Shown here: one piece after another, positions 47,701 to 60,149 of the stretch
Position numbering within the stretch: position 1 is the first letter of the stretch
Layout of the letters: every line of letters starts with the position of its first letter
From: Boswellia sacra
Lineage: Eukaryota > Streptophyta > Magnoliopsida > Sapindales > Burseraceae
Length of the DNA: 64,000 nt
Assembly: GCA_013180625.2 (NCBI GenBank)
Contig: SNVD02009237.1
Coordinates: forward strand, 62,001 to 126,000
Direction: 5' to 3'
Position numbers and translations under genes: made by a program
Notes under the pieces: generated by a model
Told to the model about the DNA's origin: nothing
The model's database searches: none
What the model saw: the letters and a program-made list of their open reading frames with translations, nothing else

Positions 47701-48282
47701 GATCCAAACAAGGCAGACAAAAATTCAAACTTTTCTATGTGGGTAACATTAAAAAGATAAGTATTCACTTTTCCATCAATTTTCTCAGCAAACAAATAGA
47801 TCATCAAAAGGGTATTCCGGGAAGGATTACCTGTGCACTGTACTTGCTCCCCCAAAGCAGAATCAGGGAAGAAAAGTGATGTTCAGAATCAGAGGAATCG
47901 AAAACAGAAACTGAACGGAGAAAGTAAAAAATTTAGATAGTTCACTACAAAAACTAAAACTGGAAACCAAATTGAATCTTGCCAAATTAGAAGATCCAAA
48001 CAAAGCAGACAAAAATTCAAACTTTTCTATCTGGGTAACATTAAAAAGATAAGTATTCACTTTTCCATCAATTTTCTCAGCAAACAAACAGATCATCAAA
48101 AGGGTATTCCGGGAAGGATTACCTGTGTACTGTACTTGCTCTCCCAAAGCAGAATCAGGGAAGAAAAGTGATGTTCAGAATCAGAGGAATCGAAAACAGA
48201 AACTAAACAGAGAAAGTAAAAAATTTAGAAAGTTCACTACAAAAACTAAAACTGGAAACCAAATTGAATCTTGCCAAATTAG
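47701..48282. repeat. Tandem duplication, unit about 292 bp, two copies
   Basis: 47701-47992 and 47993-48282 are nearly identical (gatccaaacaa(g/a)gcagac to gaatcttgccaaattag). Located in the 5' part of the CACTA, upstream of the transposase genes. Confidence 0.9.
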
Positions 48283-48589
48283 CCTACCTCAAAAACCGAC
48301 TAAAACTGGACGTCTTCTTTCTTTCTCTTAGCAGCTGGTTCTTAATAGAGGAGTTGGTCCAGTCGCACTCCTACTCTGGAAGATGCTCAGCTTGGCGAAG
48401 AGAATGCAGCTCCGAAACAAGCAAACAGCTTGGCGAAGAGAAGGCAACTCCAAACAGGGAAGAAAACAATCGATTAGCATGACAGAGGAAACGGGTCAAA
48501 GCAGGGAAGACGCGAGAGAGATGAGAGGGAGATTGAAAGAAATTGAGGCAAATTTCCCGCTGTTAGGGTAAATTTAATTTTGGGTTTTT

Positions 48590-48707
48590 TGGCCACTTAA
48601 ACAGCGGTTCCAAAACCGCCGTAAAAAGCTTTGTGTCTGGGCCTTTCACTTCGGTTTTTAAAAACCGCCTCAAATGGGTGCAGTATAAGCCCACCCTCCT
48701 TGTAGTG
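48590..48707. repeat. Right subterminal region and terminus of the CACTA
   Basis: Contains cagcggtt, aaccgccgtaaaaag and aaaccgcct motifs like those of the left end, then ends in CCTTGTAGTG followed by the AAT target duplication. Confidence 0.85.
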
Positions 48708-48899
48708 AATTTTAATATAATGCATGAATTATTTGTATTCGTATCATTACTTTTATTGGATGTTTTGTATTTTTTACATGGGCTTAACCCCACTAGATGA
48801 TTAATTATATATACAAAATTTGAGGCAAGCCCTAGCCCTATCCCCAAATTCTCAAAGTCTAAATCCTTGATCCATCAGTATAACTCATAAAACGAAAAT

Positions 48900-49300
48900 A
48901 TTCAAATTTAAAATAACAATGTAAACATAGAAGGACATTTATCTTTGATCCACTTATCTGAATGCTTATACTTCTAAATAAAAATAAAAATATGGGAGTT
49001 TATCATTTACATCCATTTGTTTGCATGCTTTAATATCTTAATAGATATTTTAAAATAATAAACAATTTTAACATAGAAATACATCCATCTTAGTTCTACT
49101 CATCTGAATACCTAGACTTCTAAATGTGTATATATATATATATATGACATCTATCTTAGATCCATTTTTTTTGAATGCTTTAACATCTTATTCAATATTT
49201 TAAAATATTAAATGATTTTAATATAGAAGGATATCTATCTTCGGTCCACTTATTTGAATGCTTAGACTACTAAATAAAAATAATAATGTTAATCTTCTAT
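48900..49300. repeat. Degenerate tandem repeat, unit about 147 bp, three copies
   Basis: Words 'aacatagaa', 'catctatctta/atctttgatcca' and 'gaatgctt(a)ga' recur at about 48924, 49069 and 49219. A short (TA)n lies at 49130-49144. Confidence 0.7.
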
Positions 49301-49599
49301 AAAAATATAATATAATAATTACAAAACTGATGCAAAAGTTATAAACAAAAAAATAAAATTAGAAGAATAATATTTTATACATAAATGAAAACATGATAAC
49401 GTAAATTTAATATATACTGTGTAAGTATAATCTCAAAAATATAATTCAGTATGATTATTTAAACTATATCAAAATAATTGTAAAATCGATACACAACTTG
49501 TTAATATAATATAGAAATAGTATATGTAACAATATACAAATAAATAATAACAAAAACTTGTAAGTTTAAAATAAAATCGTAAAAATAATAATTATCATG

Positions 49600-50950
49600 T
49601 ATTCAATACAAATCTTTGAAATGAAACAAAATAATTATAAAAGTGATATATAAGTTGTAAGCAAAACATAAAAATATAAAATAAACATCTAATTTATAAA
49701 ATTGAATATGAAGTTGTAAATTTGATGCGAAACGTGTAAATATAATATAGATCTTGCAAACCATCATAAAAATTTCAAAATGCAACAAAATAATTGTAAA
49801 AGTAACAAACAAGTTGTAAAAAATAACATAAAAATAGAATGTGAACATAATTTTTTAAAAAGCAACAAAAAAAAATTATAAAAACTATGTACAATATATA
49901 AATATAACATAAAAATTGTATCTGAATATTAAATTGATAAATTATAACCTAAAATTGTAAATTCAATATAGCATTTGTAAATAAAATACAAATTATATAA
50001 TTTAATATAACTTTTCAAAATTACAACAAATTAATTGTAAATGCAAGATACGAGTTGTGGACATGACATAAAAATAGTATATTAACATAAAACTGATGAA
50101 TTATAACAAAAAATTGTAAATTCAATATAGCATTTGTAACCAAAAGACAAATTATATAATTGAATATAACTTTTCAAAATGCAACAAATTAATTGTAAAT
50201 GCAATATACAAATTGTAAACATGACATAAAAATAGTATATTAACATAAAACAAATAAATTATAACATAAAATTATAAATTCAATACGACATTGGTAAATA
50301 AAATACAGATTATATAATTAAATATAACTTTTCAAAATTACAACAAATTAATTGTAAATGTAATATACAAGTTATAAACATAACATAAAAATAAAATATT
50401 AACATAAAAGTGATAAATTACAACATAAAATTATAGATTCAATATAGCATTTGTATATAATTATATATTTTAATATAACTTGTCAATATACAATATATTA
50501 ATTGTAAATACAATATACACGTTGTAAACATAACATGAAAATAATATATTAACGTAAAACTTTTAATTATCAAATTGTAATTGAAAATTCAATATAAAAC
50601 ACATGAATATAACCTAAATCATGTCATTTGATATAATCTTTAAAAGTACATAATAAATAACATACAATAAATATAAAATTTGTAAACATAATATCAAAAT
50701 AGTAAATGAACATTGTATTTGTAAATAAGAATATGAATTTATTAACTTAACGATGTGTAAATAGAATATAGATTGTGTAATTTAATATAATTTTTAAAAA
50801 TATAACATAATAATTATAAAGATTGAATAACAGTTGAAAAATAATACGAAAGGAGTATATGACCATTACATTTATAAATTATAACAAAAAATTGTAAATT
50901 TAATTTAAAATGCATAAATAAAATAAAAAAATAAGTTATTTAACAAAATT
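49600..50950. repeat. Satellite-like AT-rich tandem repeat, unit about 158 bp
   Basis: Best units start at 50033, 50191, 50350 and 50500 with 'aattgtaaatgcaatatac', followed by 'gacataaaaatagtatatta', 'aaattgtaaattcaatat' and 'taatataacttttcaaaat'. More worn units extend to both sides. No coding potential. Confidence 0.8.
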
Positions 50951-51700
50951 TTCAAAAATAAAAAAATAAAACCTTAATTTAATTTAAAATTATATTGTAC
51001 ATTTCTAATATATTTATTGGTTCATTTCAAAAATTTTGATTAATTTTCTTAATATTCCCGTGTATTGCTCTATTTTTTAAATCTTTTTTCATAATTTCAC
51101 AAAAAAAAATACTTTTCATTATAACTCTAACCTGTAACCTGAATAACGGGTAAAAGTCAACCATCAGAACTTATCTAATTCTCATACATAACAAAAGTCG
51201 AGACTGTCTTATTAAATCTAGTTGTGAATTTTAATCCCTTGTTAATAGTGGGATTTTTTACCCAACATCATAGAATGATCCCTCAAATGGTTAGGAAACT
51301 AAGGTAAGTTTTGCAAACATTTTAGATTTATTATGTACTCGATTTTTTTTTTTTTTTTGCAATGATTGCCTTGACTGGAACAAACCCTGCTTAGCTTAAG
51401 TTGTGTCCAACTATATTTTACTAACATTGTCCAACTAGCTTCATGGTTTTTCAAATGCATGACATATGTGAAACAACTATTATAACGTGCCAACTATTAC
51501 AATGTGCCTCCCATTTGGCATTCTGGTGCATTTTGTTGGTTACCGTGTCATTTGATTGTGCTTGACATCATTTTAAATTTCAAGTTTTCCTTTTGACTTT
51601 GTGAAGAAGGGTTATCTGCATTAGGGTGGACTCATATTTGCCCATATTTACCGATGTTTATTTGCCTTCTGAGTAAATCAAAGTTGAAATGTTTCATTAT
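50951..51700. other. AT-rich intergenic DNA
   Basis: No gene or element is recognised; a poly-T run lies near 51342-51358. Confidence 0.35.
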
Positions 51701-52430
51701 GTTTGTGCTTATTGACGGTCTTACGCTGATTAGATATTTCTTCATTAGCACATAGCATATTCATAAGCTACAATTATTGACGTTGCCATTTCTTTAAGTT
51801 TTTCCCTCTTACTATGGGGAAAGGCTACATGGTGGACATCATATATGCATTATCTTATATGTTCTGACACTTTTGTTATTGTGCATGTTTATGATCTTGT
51901 TATGCATTATAATTATTGTCATAGTTATGAGTGTGCTTATGGACGGTCTTGTGCTGAAAAGATGTTTCTCCATTAGTACATAACATATTCATAAGCTACA
52001 TCTAGCAATGCCACCTTGTCTTTCATGGTTTCTCTCATACTTTTTGAGGAAAGAAAATCTGTGTTGTAGCAAACATGATGTATACATGTCTTTATGTATG
52101 TTTTTCCTTTTGTTTATTTGTTTTATTTATCTACCATTCATAAGATTTTGATTATTATACATGTTTATGATCTTGTTAAGTATTATAATTATTGTCATAG
52201 TTACCATTGTGCTTATGGATGCCCTTATGCTAGACAGATGTTTCTCCATCAGTAGATACAATATTCACAAGCTACATCTAGTAATGCCACCTTGTCTTTC
52301 GTGTTTTTTCTCATATTGTATGAGGAAAGACAATCTGCACTGTGGCAAACATGATGTGTACATGGATTTATAAATGTATTTCCTTTTGGTTATTTGTTTT
52401 ATTTATCTACCATGTTATATGTATGAAATG
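51701..52430. repeat. Tandem repeat, unit 228-276 bp, three copies
   Basis: Units start with 'gtgcttat(t/g)ga' at 51705, 51933 and 52209 and share 'catattcataagctacat' and 'atgccaccttgtctttc'. The last two copies are longer and most alike. No coding potential. Confidence 0.75.
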
Positions 52431-52515
52431 GGGGCATCTCTTATTTTCTCAAAAAAATAAGATGCGGGTAGACCTATTTGGATAATATTATATGGTTTGA
52501 CATTTATATTTCTAT

Positions 52516-53822
52516 AAATGGGGGTTACTTTGGTGCTTGTGGTTTAATTTTTTTCAGATTTTCTTCTTTTTCAAGTATCTTTCCTTTGAGAATGTTTTTG
52601 AAAATCAGCTTAATTTTGAATACTTTCCTAGGAAAAGTTTTTAGTCCTTGAATGTTTGAGAAGAATAGCAAATTGTTATGTTTTTGTTGGATTGAAAAAA
52701 TTGCCTCTAGTGTTTGCTTTTATTGGCAATGATGTTGATATATACCCTCTGATGTATGGAAAACAGTTGTATTTCTTGTGATTTCAGATTGAAACTAATG
52801 TCATATTAATCACCCTAAACTCATTTGGCTTTTTTTTTTTTTTTTTTTGCAATCAGGAGATGGAAGAAGGGAGCAAATAGGAAGAATCATTGGCAAGCTC
52901 AGCTATCTAAGCAAAAGAGAAGAAGCATGGACAAGGATGTTAGAGGAAACACATCATCGGAAGCTTAACTGTGCAAAAAATGGATGAATCATCAAAAGAG
53001 TCAAAATTATGTTGTTTTTTTATTGTATATATTAATCTTTTATTCTACCTTATGATAGGCAAAGGTTGTCTTTATTTTGAAAGACAAAACAAAGACACAT
53101 CTCTGGGTTAAATGTCGCTTAAAAAAGTAAGAAAACTACTTTATAATGCTAATTAACAGGTATGGAAAAATAGAAACTGTATAGGTCTCTTGGATATGCC
53201 TACCATTATGTGTAAGCAGTATGTATCGTATATATAATTGTAATGATAAATGTCTCCTTATGGCCATGACAAATTGAGTTGTGTCTTCTAGTTGTAGGTT
53301 GCACTAAACAGTGTGTAATGTGACATAAATGGCAATCAAGCAAGCCTTAAGTTTTCATAAATTTGTTAAGAAGTAAATTCTTTCCGAAATATATTGGGCT
53401 TTGTGATTACAATATACTTATGTTTTCCAAATTTTGAAATGAATCTTGTTGTATGTTGTATGTTTAGATGTTTGATAGTAGATTGTCGTAGAGGGAGATG
53501 ATTTTGTGAAACTTATGCCTGACAAAGAGTTGTTGTTAGGCATTTTGCCTGAAGTTGAAAGTGATTAGAAGCTTGTTTTTTGTATTCAATTACTCAAGCT
53601 CTAGGATGAATCAAAAATTGAAATTTTAAAGATATAGAATCTCATAGTCTGATCTTAATAGGGAAATTTATGTAAACCAAAACACAAAAAAGGTGTTTTT
53701 TTGAAAATAAATAAACAGGAGCCATAAAAAGGACTTCATGTGGGTAGGCTTTATTTTTTAGTCATTTCAAGCTTGACGGCTCATTTTAGCATTCGGTGCA
53801 CAAGTTTGTGTAAACGGGTTGT
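52516..53822 (+). pseudogene. Truncated second copy of the J20 locus (intron, exon 2 and 3' flank)
   Basis: 52516 onward matches 18086 onward: late intron, exon 2 (52857 to about 52968) and the 3' flank to 19429, then skips the 834-bp element and matches 20273-20335. Exon 1 with the J domain is absent. Exon 2 keeps its CAG acceptor but has a frameshift and a TGG-to-TAG change at the WKNRW codons. A poly-T run (52831-52848) has expanded before the acceptor. Because introns are kept this is a DNA duplication, not a retrocopy. Without the J domain it cannot encode a chaperone. Confidence 0.88.
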
Positions 53823-53849
53823 GGTACCACTTCATAATAGCATGAATAA

Positions 53850-53905
53850 GAGTGTTGTTATTTAAGCCCTCTAGAATCTCTCTGTAAGCCCCTCTTTAAT
53901 TAGAA
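53850..53905 (+). repeat. Sequence resembling the left end of the 834-bp element
   Basis: agagtgttgttatttaagcc and the following 'tctctctgtaagcccct' parallel the first 55 bases of the element at 19430. No matching right end was found. It lies about 1 kb upstream of the MULE transposase and could be that element's left terminus. Confidence 0.45.
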
Positions 53906-54049
53906 TTAAAATGAAAAGAATTAAGACATAAATGACTAAAAAGTACATTATCAGTTTTAAGTATATCTGATGCCAAATATTTTAATGTTATATCATTAAT
54001 TTTTTCTTCTTTCAAGTATAAACCAGTGTTCTCTACATTTACCTAATTT

Positions 54050-54180
54050 CAAACATTCAAAATTGAAGTTTTATGCTTATAGAGTGACTTTCAAGCATTC
54101 AAAGTAAAGTTTTATGCTTATAGAGTGACTTTTAAACATTCAAAAGTGAAGTTTTATGGTTATAGAGTGAGTTTGAAATG
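54050..54180. repeat. Tandem repeat, unit about 41 bp, three copies
   Basis: Each unit contains 'cattcaaa', 'gaagttttatgcttatagag' and 'tgactt'. Confidence 0.75.
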
Positions 54181-54334
54181 AGGAAGGACAAATTCAAGCA
54201 TAAAAAAGAAATGAATGAGGTTGATTTTGAAATGAGGGAGGATGAATTCAAGCATTGGCATTACAACGATGAAGAAGAAGTAAGTTCTCATTTGACTTTT
54301 ATTATCCTTTTTCTTCTTTTGAAACAACTTTGGT

Positions 54335-54560
54335 TTAGTCGCAACGAATTGTACATTTTCAACTTATTCAGTTGCTACAAATTGAACATTTTTAATTATT
54401 TAGTTGTTATGAATTAAACATTTTCCATTTGTTCAGATAGTATGAATTGAACATTTTCAATTCGTTCAGATAGTATGAATTGAACATTTTCAATTCGTTT
54501 AGTCGCTATGAACTGAACATTAATTTTCAGTTAGTCGGTCACTATGAATTGAACATTTTT
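54335..54560. repeat. Tandem repeat, unit 33 bp, about seven copies
   Basis: Unit tatgaattgaacattttcaa plus ttcgttcagatag; starts near 54376, 54408, 54441, 54474 and 54507 with spacing of 32-33 bp. Confidence 0.85.
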
Positions 54561-54889
54561 ATGTTGTTCGATTCAAAATAACCGGCCAACTAGATGTTCT
54601 CCATATTTAAATGAAACCATGGTCATTTGTTTAGTTGTTAAAAATTGAACATTTTTATTATATTCAATTATATGTAGCCAAACAAGTAAGTCTTGTATAT
54701 ATTTAAACAAAAGATTATTTTTTAGTCAATAGAAAATGGATGAACTTTTTTAGCATATTCAATTACTTTGAATTGAACTACAAATTTAATGTATTGTTTA
54801 AACATCTTACCTGTATGTATTTAGAAGAGTTGTAATTTTTTTTAAATTTCATTCACTGACATGTTATAATCATCTTGAGGGTAAAATTT

Positions 54890-57790
54890 TAGTTTGTAAC
54901 GATGATGTCGATGAACTGGCTATTGTGGACTACACTAATGTCTTTACTACTGATATGGCATAGTACTTTAACCTTTTGATATTTATATCTTTTTTTTTAA
55001 AATTTGATTGAGTCTCATATATTGTAAAATTTGTAGGTATTCAATAGTAGAAAAGCATTAATTGAATGGACAAGAAATACTAGGAAGAGATATGGTTTGG
55101 TTATTGTTATACAAAAATCTAATTTGAGTGCAGAGGGGGAAAAACCAAGGACGAATTTTGCATGTGAAAGGAATGGAACTTATTAAAAAATAATAATAAC
55201 AATAAGGTCCAAGAAGCAAAATGACATAGAGGAACAGGAACAAAGAAGTGTGGTTGTCCAATTTGATTAAAAGGGCAAAAATTGGCAACTAATGATGATT
55301 AGATGTTGGTAGTGATATATGGGGTGCATAATCATCCAGTTGCACAATATCTCGAGGGTCATTCATTTGCAGGAAGGCTTAATGAGATGAGAACAACATA
55401 TTAATAGATATGTAAAAAAGCAATGTGAAGCCAAAAAATATATTGTATACATTGAAGAACAGAGATAGGCTTAATAGACCACAACGAGAATGATTTACAA
55501 TGCAAGATATAGGTCTAAGGTTAAAGAATTAGTTAGATGGTCACAAATGCAACAACTCGAGTAAATTGGCTGAACATAATTATGTTGAATGGCATCGAAG
55601 TGATGAGGATTGAAATTGTGTTAGAGACTTGTTTTGGGCACATCCTTTCACAATTGAGTTGTTTCTAGCTTTTTCTCATGTGTCGGTCATGGATTGTACA
55701 TACAAGACCAATAGATACCATTTTCCATTGTTAGAGATAGTTGGTATCACATCAACTGATATGACATTTTCTGTTGGTTACGCATATATCGAATCTGAAA
55801 TGGAGGATCACTATATTTGGGCATTGGAAAGATTGAAGAGTATTATGGAAGAAAATATATTGCCGAATGTAATAGTGATTGATAGAGAGTTGGCTTTAAT
55901 CAATGCTATTCAAAAAGTGTTTCCTTATGTCACAAATCTTCTTTGTAGATGGCATATTTCAAAAAATATGTTGGCTAATTGTAAAAAACTATTTAAGACT
56001 AAGGAGAAGTAGGATGATTTCAATTGCAGTTGGAATATGTTGGTTTTATCTGCATCTCATCAAGAGTATATGTAGCAATGAAATGACATGGAGAAAAATT
56101 TTGTAAGTATCCTCAAGCACTTGACTACATTAAGCATGTATGGCTTGATAAATACATAGAGAAGTTTATTGCAGTATGGACAGACAGAGTTATGCATTTT
56201 GGAAATTTGATAATTAATAAGTAATTTTGAATGCATATTGTCAATGTGTCATAATACTCTAACGCTATAAAATGCAATTGATGATTTTATTTATTTTTTT
56301 TTAACAGGGCTGAAACTTCACATGCTAAGTTAGAGAGACAACTTGGATCATCACAAGGAACTTTTGAGTCATGTTAGACAAAAATTCATGCTTTACTAGA
56401 GTTACAATACACAAAAATTAAAGCTTCATTTGAGAGAAGTTTGACATTTGTGCAAAATAAGTTTAAACCTGCAATCTTTAAAGAGTTAAGGTGATTTGTA
56501 TCTAGGGCTGCATTGAACATAATACTTGATAAGTGTAAAACTGCAAATTCAATTGGTCAGAATGTCTTTGCTTGTGAATATGTAATTTGACGTACACACG
56601 GGCTTCCATGTGCTCATGAGATTGCAGAATACAAGCATGAAAGTCGACCTATTCCTTTATCTGCTTTACATCCTCATTGGAAAAAATTAGATCTTGTACA
56701 CAATAAAGAAGGTAAACCAACACCTTGAGTTGTAATGTTGAGATAGAAATGATTATGCAACGTTTCAATGAAACTAATGACTCAGGAAAGTTATAATTGC
56801 TTAAAATATTGAAAGAGCTAGCAAGTCCAGCAACAACTGCTCTTACTAAACCATAAGTTAAGGCTAAGACGCGTAGTCAACCATCTTCAAAGTTAGATAC
56901 ATCTACTCGTCGAGATCCATCCAAATTTGAGTATATGTTATCTACGGACGTCAATCATTCTTCAAAACATATGTTTTCAAGCACATGTTCTACAAAATCT
57001 AATGACCAACATAAAAGAAAAATGAAGTGATCATGATCATTTGAGCATACTTCTTATATTGATTCATTTCCAATTGGATTGAGACCTTATATATATGATA
57101 TTAAGGATATTGCTGCTGATGGTAATTGTGGATTTAGAGCTGTGGATGATTTAATTGGTATAGGTGAAGAAAATTGGTTTCAAGCAAGAAGAGACTTGCT
57201 TGGTGAGTTACAACAACATGTTGGCCAATATACAAGAATATTTGGTGATGTTGATCAATTTTATGACATACTACATTCACTCTCATTTTTTAACAATAAT
57301 CCAAGATATGAACATTGGATGACTATGCCAAATACTGGCCATCTCATTGCTTCCAAATATAATGTTGAATTATTACTTATATCGAAGCAACAATGTCATA
57401 CATTTCTCCCACTTAGATCTATTCCAACGATCCTCTTAGAAGATTGTTATAATAGACTTCGTGAATGGATGTCATTTTGTAGAGGTATACATTTACTACT
57501 ACATATTTCACACAGATAGTAGCTATGCTTCCCCTTTTTTTATTTTACATTTTAGTGCTGTATATACATAATATAAATAATTTTTTTTATTTCTATTATT
57601 TAAATTAGTTTTTTTTGTCATGTAGGTGTTTATGCTTCCTGGTTCAACTATGCCTCCTATAGCTTCCAGTTAGTTTAAATATCGTGACGTGTGTGCAAAA
57701 GGTTGGGCAAGTCCTTACACAATTAATATCATGGCTATTAAGGATTTGATGCACAATCTTGCTACACTAGACACAATCATTTTGGATAGC
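54890..57790 (+). pseudogene. Mutator-like (MULE) transposase with C-terminal OTU protease domain, decayed
   Basis: Starts with a FAR1-like exon (VCNDDVDELAIVDYTNVFTT), an intron ending at about 55036, then SRKALIEWTRNTRKRYG. The MULE core is open at 55629-56012: LFWAHPFTIELF, VMDCTYKTNRYHFPLLEIVG, VIDRELALINAI and LLCRWHISKN give the first two catalytic D residues and the C/H pair. A SWIM-type THGLPCAHEI follows near 56600. From 57079 an OTU-type cysteine protease domain has DIAADGNCGFRAV (catalytic D and C) and, one frame away, NGCHFVEVY near 57470 (catalytic H), so a frameshift lies near 57460. The end near 57640-57790 reads LPGSTMPPIAS. Stops are frequent outside the two open blocks. MULE-OTU fusions are known in plants; the role of the protease domain is not known to me. 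Confidence 0.85.
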
Positions 57791-59410
57791 TAATGAATGA
57801 ATACTTGTAAAATTTAGTATATTAATCATTCAGAATTATATTTTTTTAAATAATATAGCTACAAGACGATTTTTTTTAATTATCATATTGTGTGTTATTT
57901 TCAATTCCTAATAACAATTGAACATATAGGAAAGCACACAAATAAAACCTATATGGTTAACTAAAAAGTATTGATGAATTATCATTTTGAATAATAGAGT
58001 CACCAATAACATCCTTAACATTCAAGATCTAGACAATGAACGACAAAAATCGCCACCATGAATTTAATGCATAGAAGTAATGTTTATCTCTTCTTCTTGC
58101 AACTGTAAGTAACATTTGTGGATGAAACTCTACGAGAAGATGTCCCCACAAGATCAGTTTTTTGTTCATCTTCATCATCATCCTTACAAAAATCACGTAG
58201 TAGATCACATGCCTCTACAATTTGTTCATAAAGCAATGATTAAAATTGTTCTGAATATAAACGAACAGTATTTTTAAGGACTGAAAAAGCTTGGAAAACA
58301 TTCTGAAAAAAAATTACATTAGTAAGAATAAATTTACTCATATAAGAATTTAAAAAAAATTGCGAACAAGATAATAAAACAAATATGCTATTACCATTTG
58401 AAACTCTATATTAGTGTTGGGAGCTTTATGTGATTCAGACATATGCAGATTAAAGTAGATCTATGGTTAGGGTGTTGGACCATAACATGAGAAATTCGAC
58501 GAAACCATTGAAGATAATCTGGATAGCAATGTGAATGGTACAACACAGGTTCACCGCGATTTGATGTTGACAACACATGATTCTCCCACCTATTTGAAGA
58601 CTGATCCCATGATGTAATTATTGCTTGATATTGAGTTGTTGACATACCTCTTCTGGCACGTGAAGGTATAAGAGTTTCTCTTGGAATTGTTTGTATGTAA
58701 CCAAATTGTCGCAGCACCCTCTCAGGCTGGTAAGGTTTTGTAACATCCAAACATTTTATATATCTTGTGTAAAAAGTGATCTCATAGAAGTCCAGACCAT
58801 AAGGGTTCCAAATAACCTGTAAAAAATGTAATAATTAGTAAGACTATTATAGGATTATGTTTAACCAAGAGTTTATTACCTAATCATCAGATAATATATC
58901 AATTTTCTCTCGTATCATTTGTAGAGATACAACAGAAGAACCAAAGTCTCTACATGGCACCCATCGATATACTCATGGTAGCTCATTCTTATATGTCAAA
59001 TTTGGGTTTTGACGATTCTTAGGAATGTGCTCATATATCCATGCCTATAATGTCGAAAAATTAAAAATCAGATATGAGCAATCGCAATAACTAATAACGT
59101 CATAAACTTATTTCATGCAATAATAAAATTACTAACCTCAAGTAACGTTAGGTATCCAACAATTTGTTTGACATTAGACCTAGTTGCAAGCCCTAGTTGG
59201 CGGTATAAATATGCCAAAGCAGTTGCTTCCCAAGCATATTCATGAATATGTTCAAGATCCATAAGTAAAGAAAGGCACACGATTGGCACTCCATTCGCAC
59301 TTTTATTGACAAAAAGAGTACAACCCACTAATTACAATAAATAAGCTATTGTTGCACTATGTATAATTCTATTAGGACATAAGTCAGTCATCTTGATAAA
59401 TCTCTCCCTT

Positions 59411-60149
59411 TTTTTTGGGAAAAAATTACTATTTACATCAAAAGAAAACGAAAGTACAAAATACGAGGGGCATACCCCAAGAAGAGTACCTAGTACTCAC
59501 AAGTCCAAAAGAAAATAATAAAGCCCAAAAGCACCAAAACAAAACAAAACAAACATAAAGTAGAGCCCAGAGTCCCAAACAAAACAGAACATGACGCACT
59601 GGCCCAAAACCAACCACAACAGGCTGTCTTCAATAAAACAACAAAGACGAAGGGACACAGTGGCCCAAAGAACAGACAAAATCCAAGAAATAAACTAACG
59701 GTATAGGCCCCATATGGAACAAAGCTGAGGATTGATCACATACTTGGCCTCCAAGGTTAGGAGCCTAGAGCGAACCAAAACAAAAATCTCATCAATCACT
59801 TGACGACGAGTCCGGCTACGCTGTTGATACACACGATCATTCCTCTCATACCAAAGAAAATACACTGTAGCAGAGAAGACTAAACACGTAAGGATATGCC
59901 CGAAATTCTTCCTGCGCTGAAGATGTTGAGAAGCCCAATGAAGTAGAGAGAGCCAAACAAAAGAAGGCCAAACAATGAGAGTCTTAGCTGAAATCTCTCT
60001 CCATACAGAAGACGAGAAAGGACAACTAAAGAAAAGATGGTCATGACTCTCATTTGCTGAAGCACAGAGGACACAATCCGAAGAGGATGACATGCCATGA
60101 CGCCGTAGACGATCCAAAGTACGAAGACGTCCCAACGAGGCCAACCAAA
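59411..60149 (-). mobile_element. 5'-truncated LINE insertion in the PMD gene, 739 bp
   Basis: Perfect 16-bp target duplication gataaatctctccctt at 59395-59410 and 60150-60165. The plus strand begins with a T run, i.e. a short poly(A) tail on the minus strand, as target-primed reverse transcription leaves. The long variable TSD, poly(A) and 5' truncation identify a non-LTR retrotransposon. Confidence 0.92.

Larger units (their letters stand above)
33056..48707 (-). mobile_element. CACTA (En/Spm) DNA transposon, 15,652 bp
   Basis: Left end CACTACAACATGG, right end CCTTGTAGTG, i.e. terminal inverted CACTACAA; 3-bp target duplication AAT at 33053-33055 and 48708-48710, the hallmark TSD size of the superfamily. 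Subterminal repeats of the type ACCGCCGTAAAA fill 33075-33520 and recur at 48600-48670. Transposase genes are on the minus strand: TNP2-like 37903-41458 and a Transposase_24-type protein 34020-37650. It also holds a solo LTR (35307-37124), a minisatellite (42150-43600), an AP2 gene fragment (44445-45061, plus strand) and a 292-bp tandem duplication (47701-48282). The intact ends suggest fairly recent activity, but stop codons now break both transposase genes. Confidence 0.93.

Noticed and set aside
47944..48250. Internal cactacaaaaac words as the start of a second CACTA
   Set aside because: They are parts of the 292-bp tandem duplication, and no matching 3-bp TSD pairs with the right end.
52857..52968. 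A second working J20 gene
   Set aside because: There is no J-domain exon upstream and the exon has a frameshift and stop.
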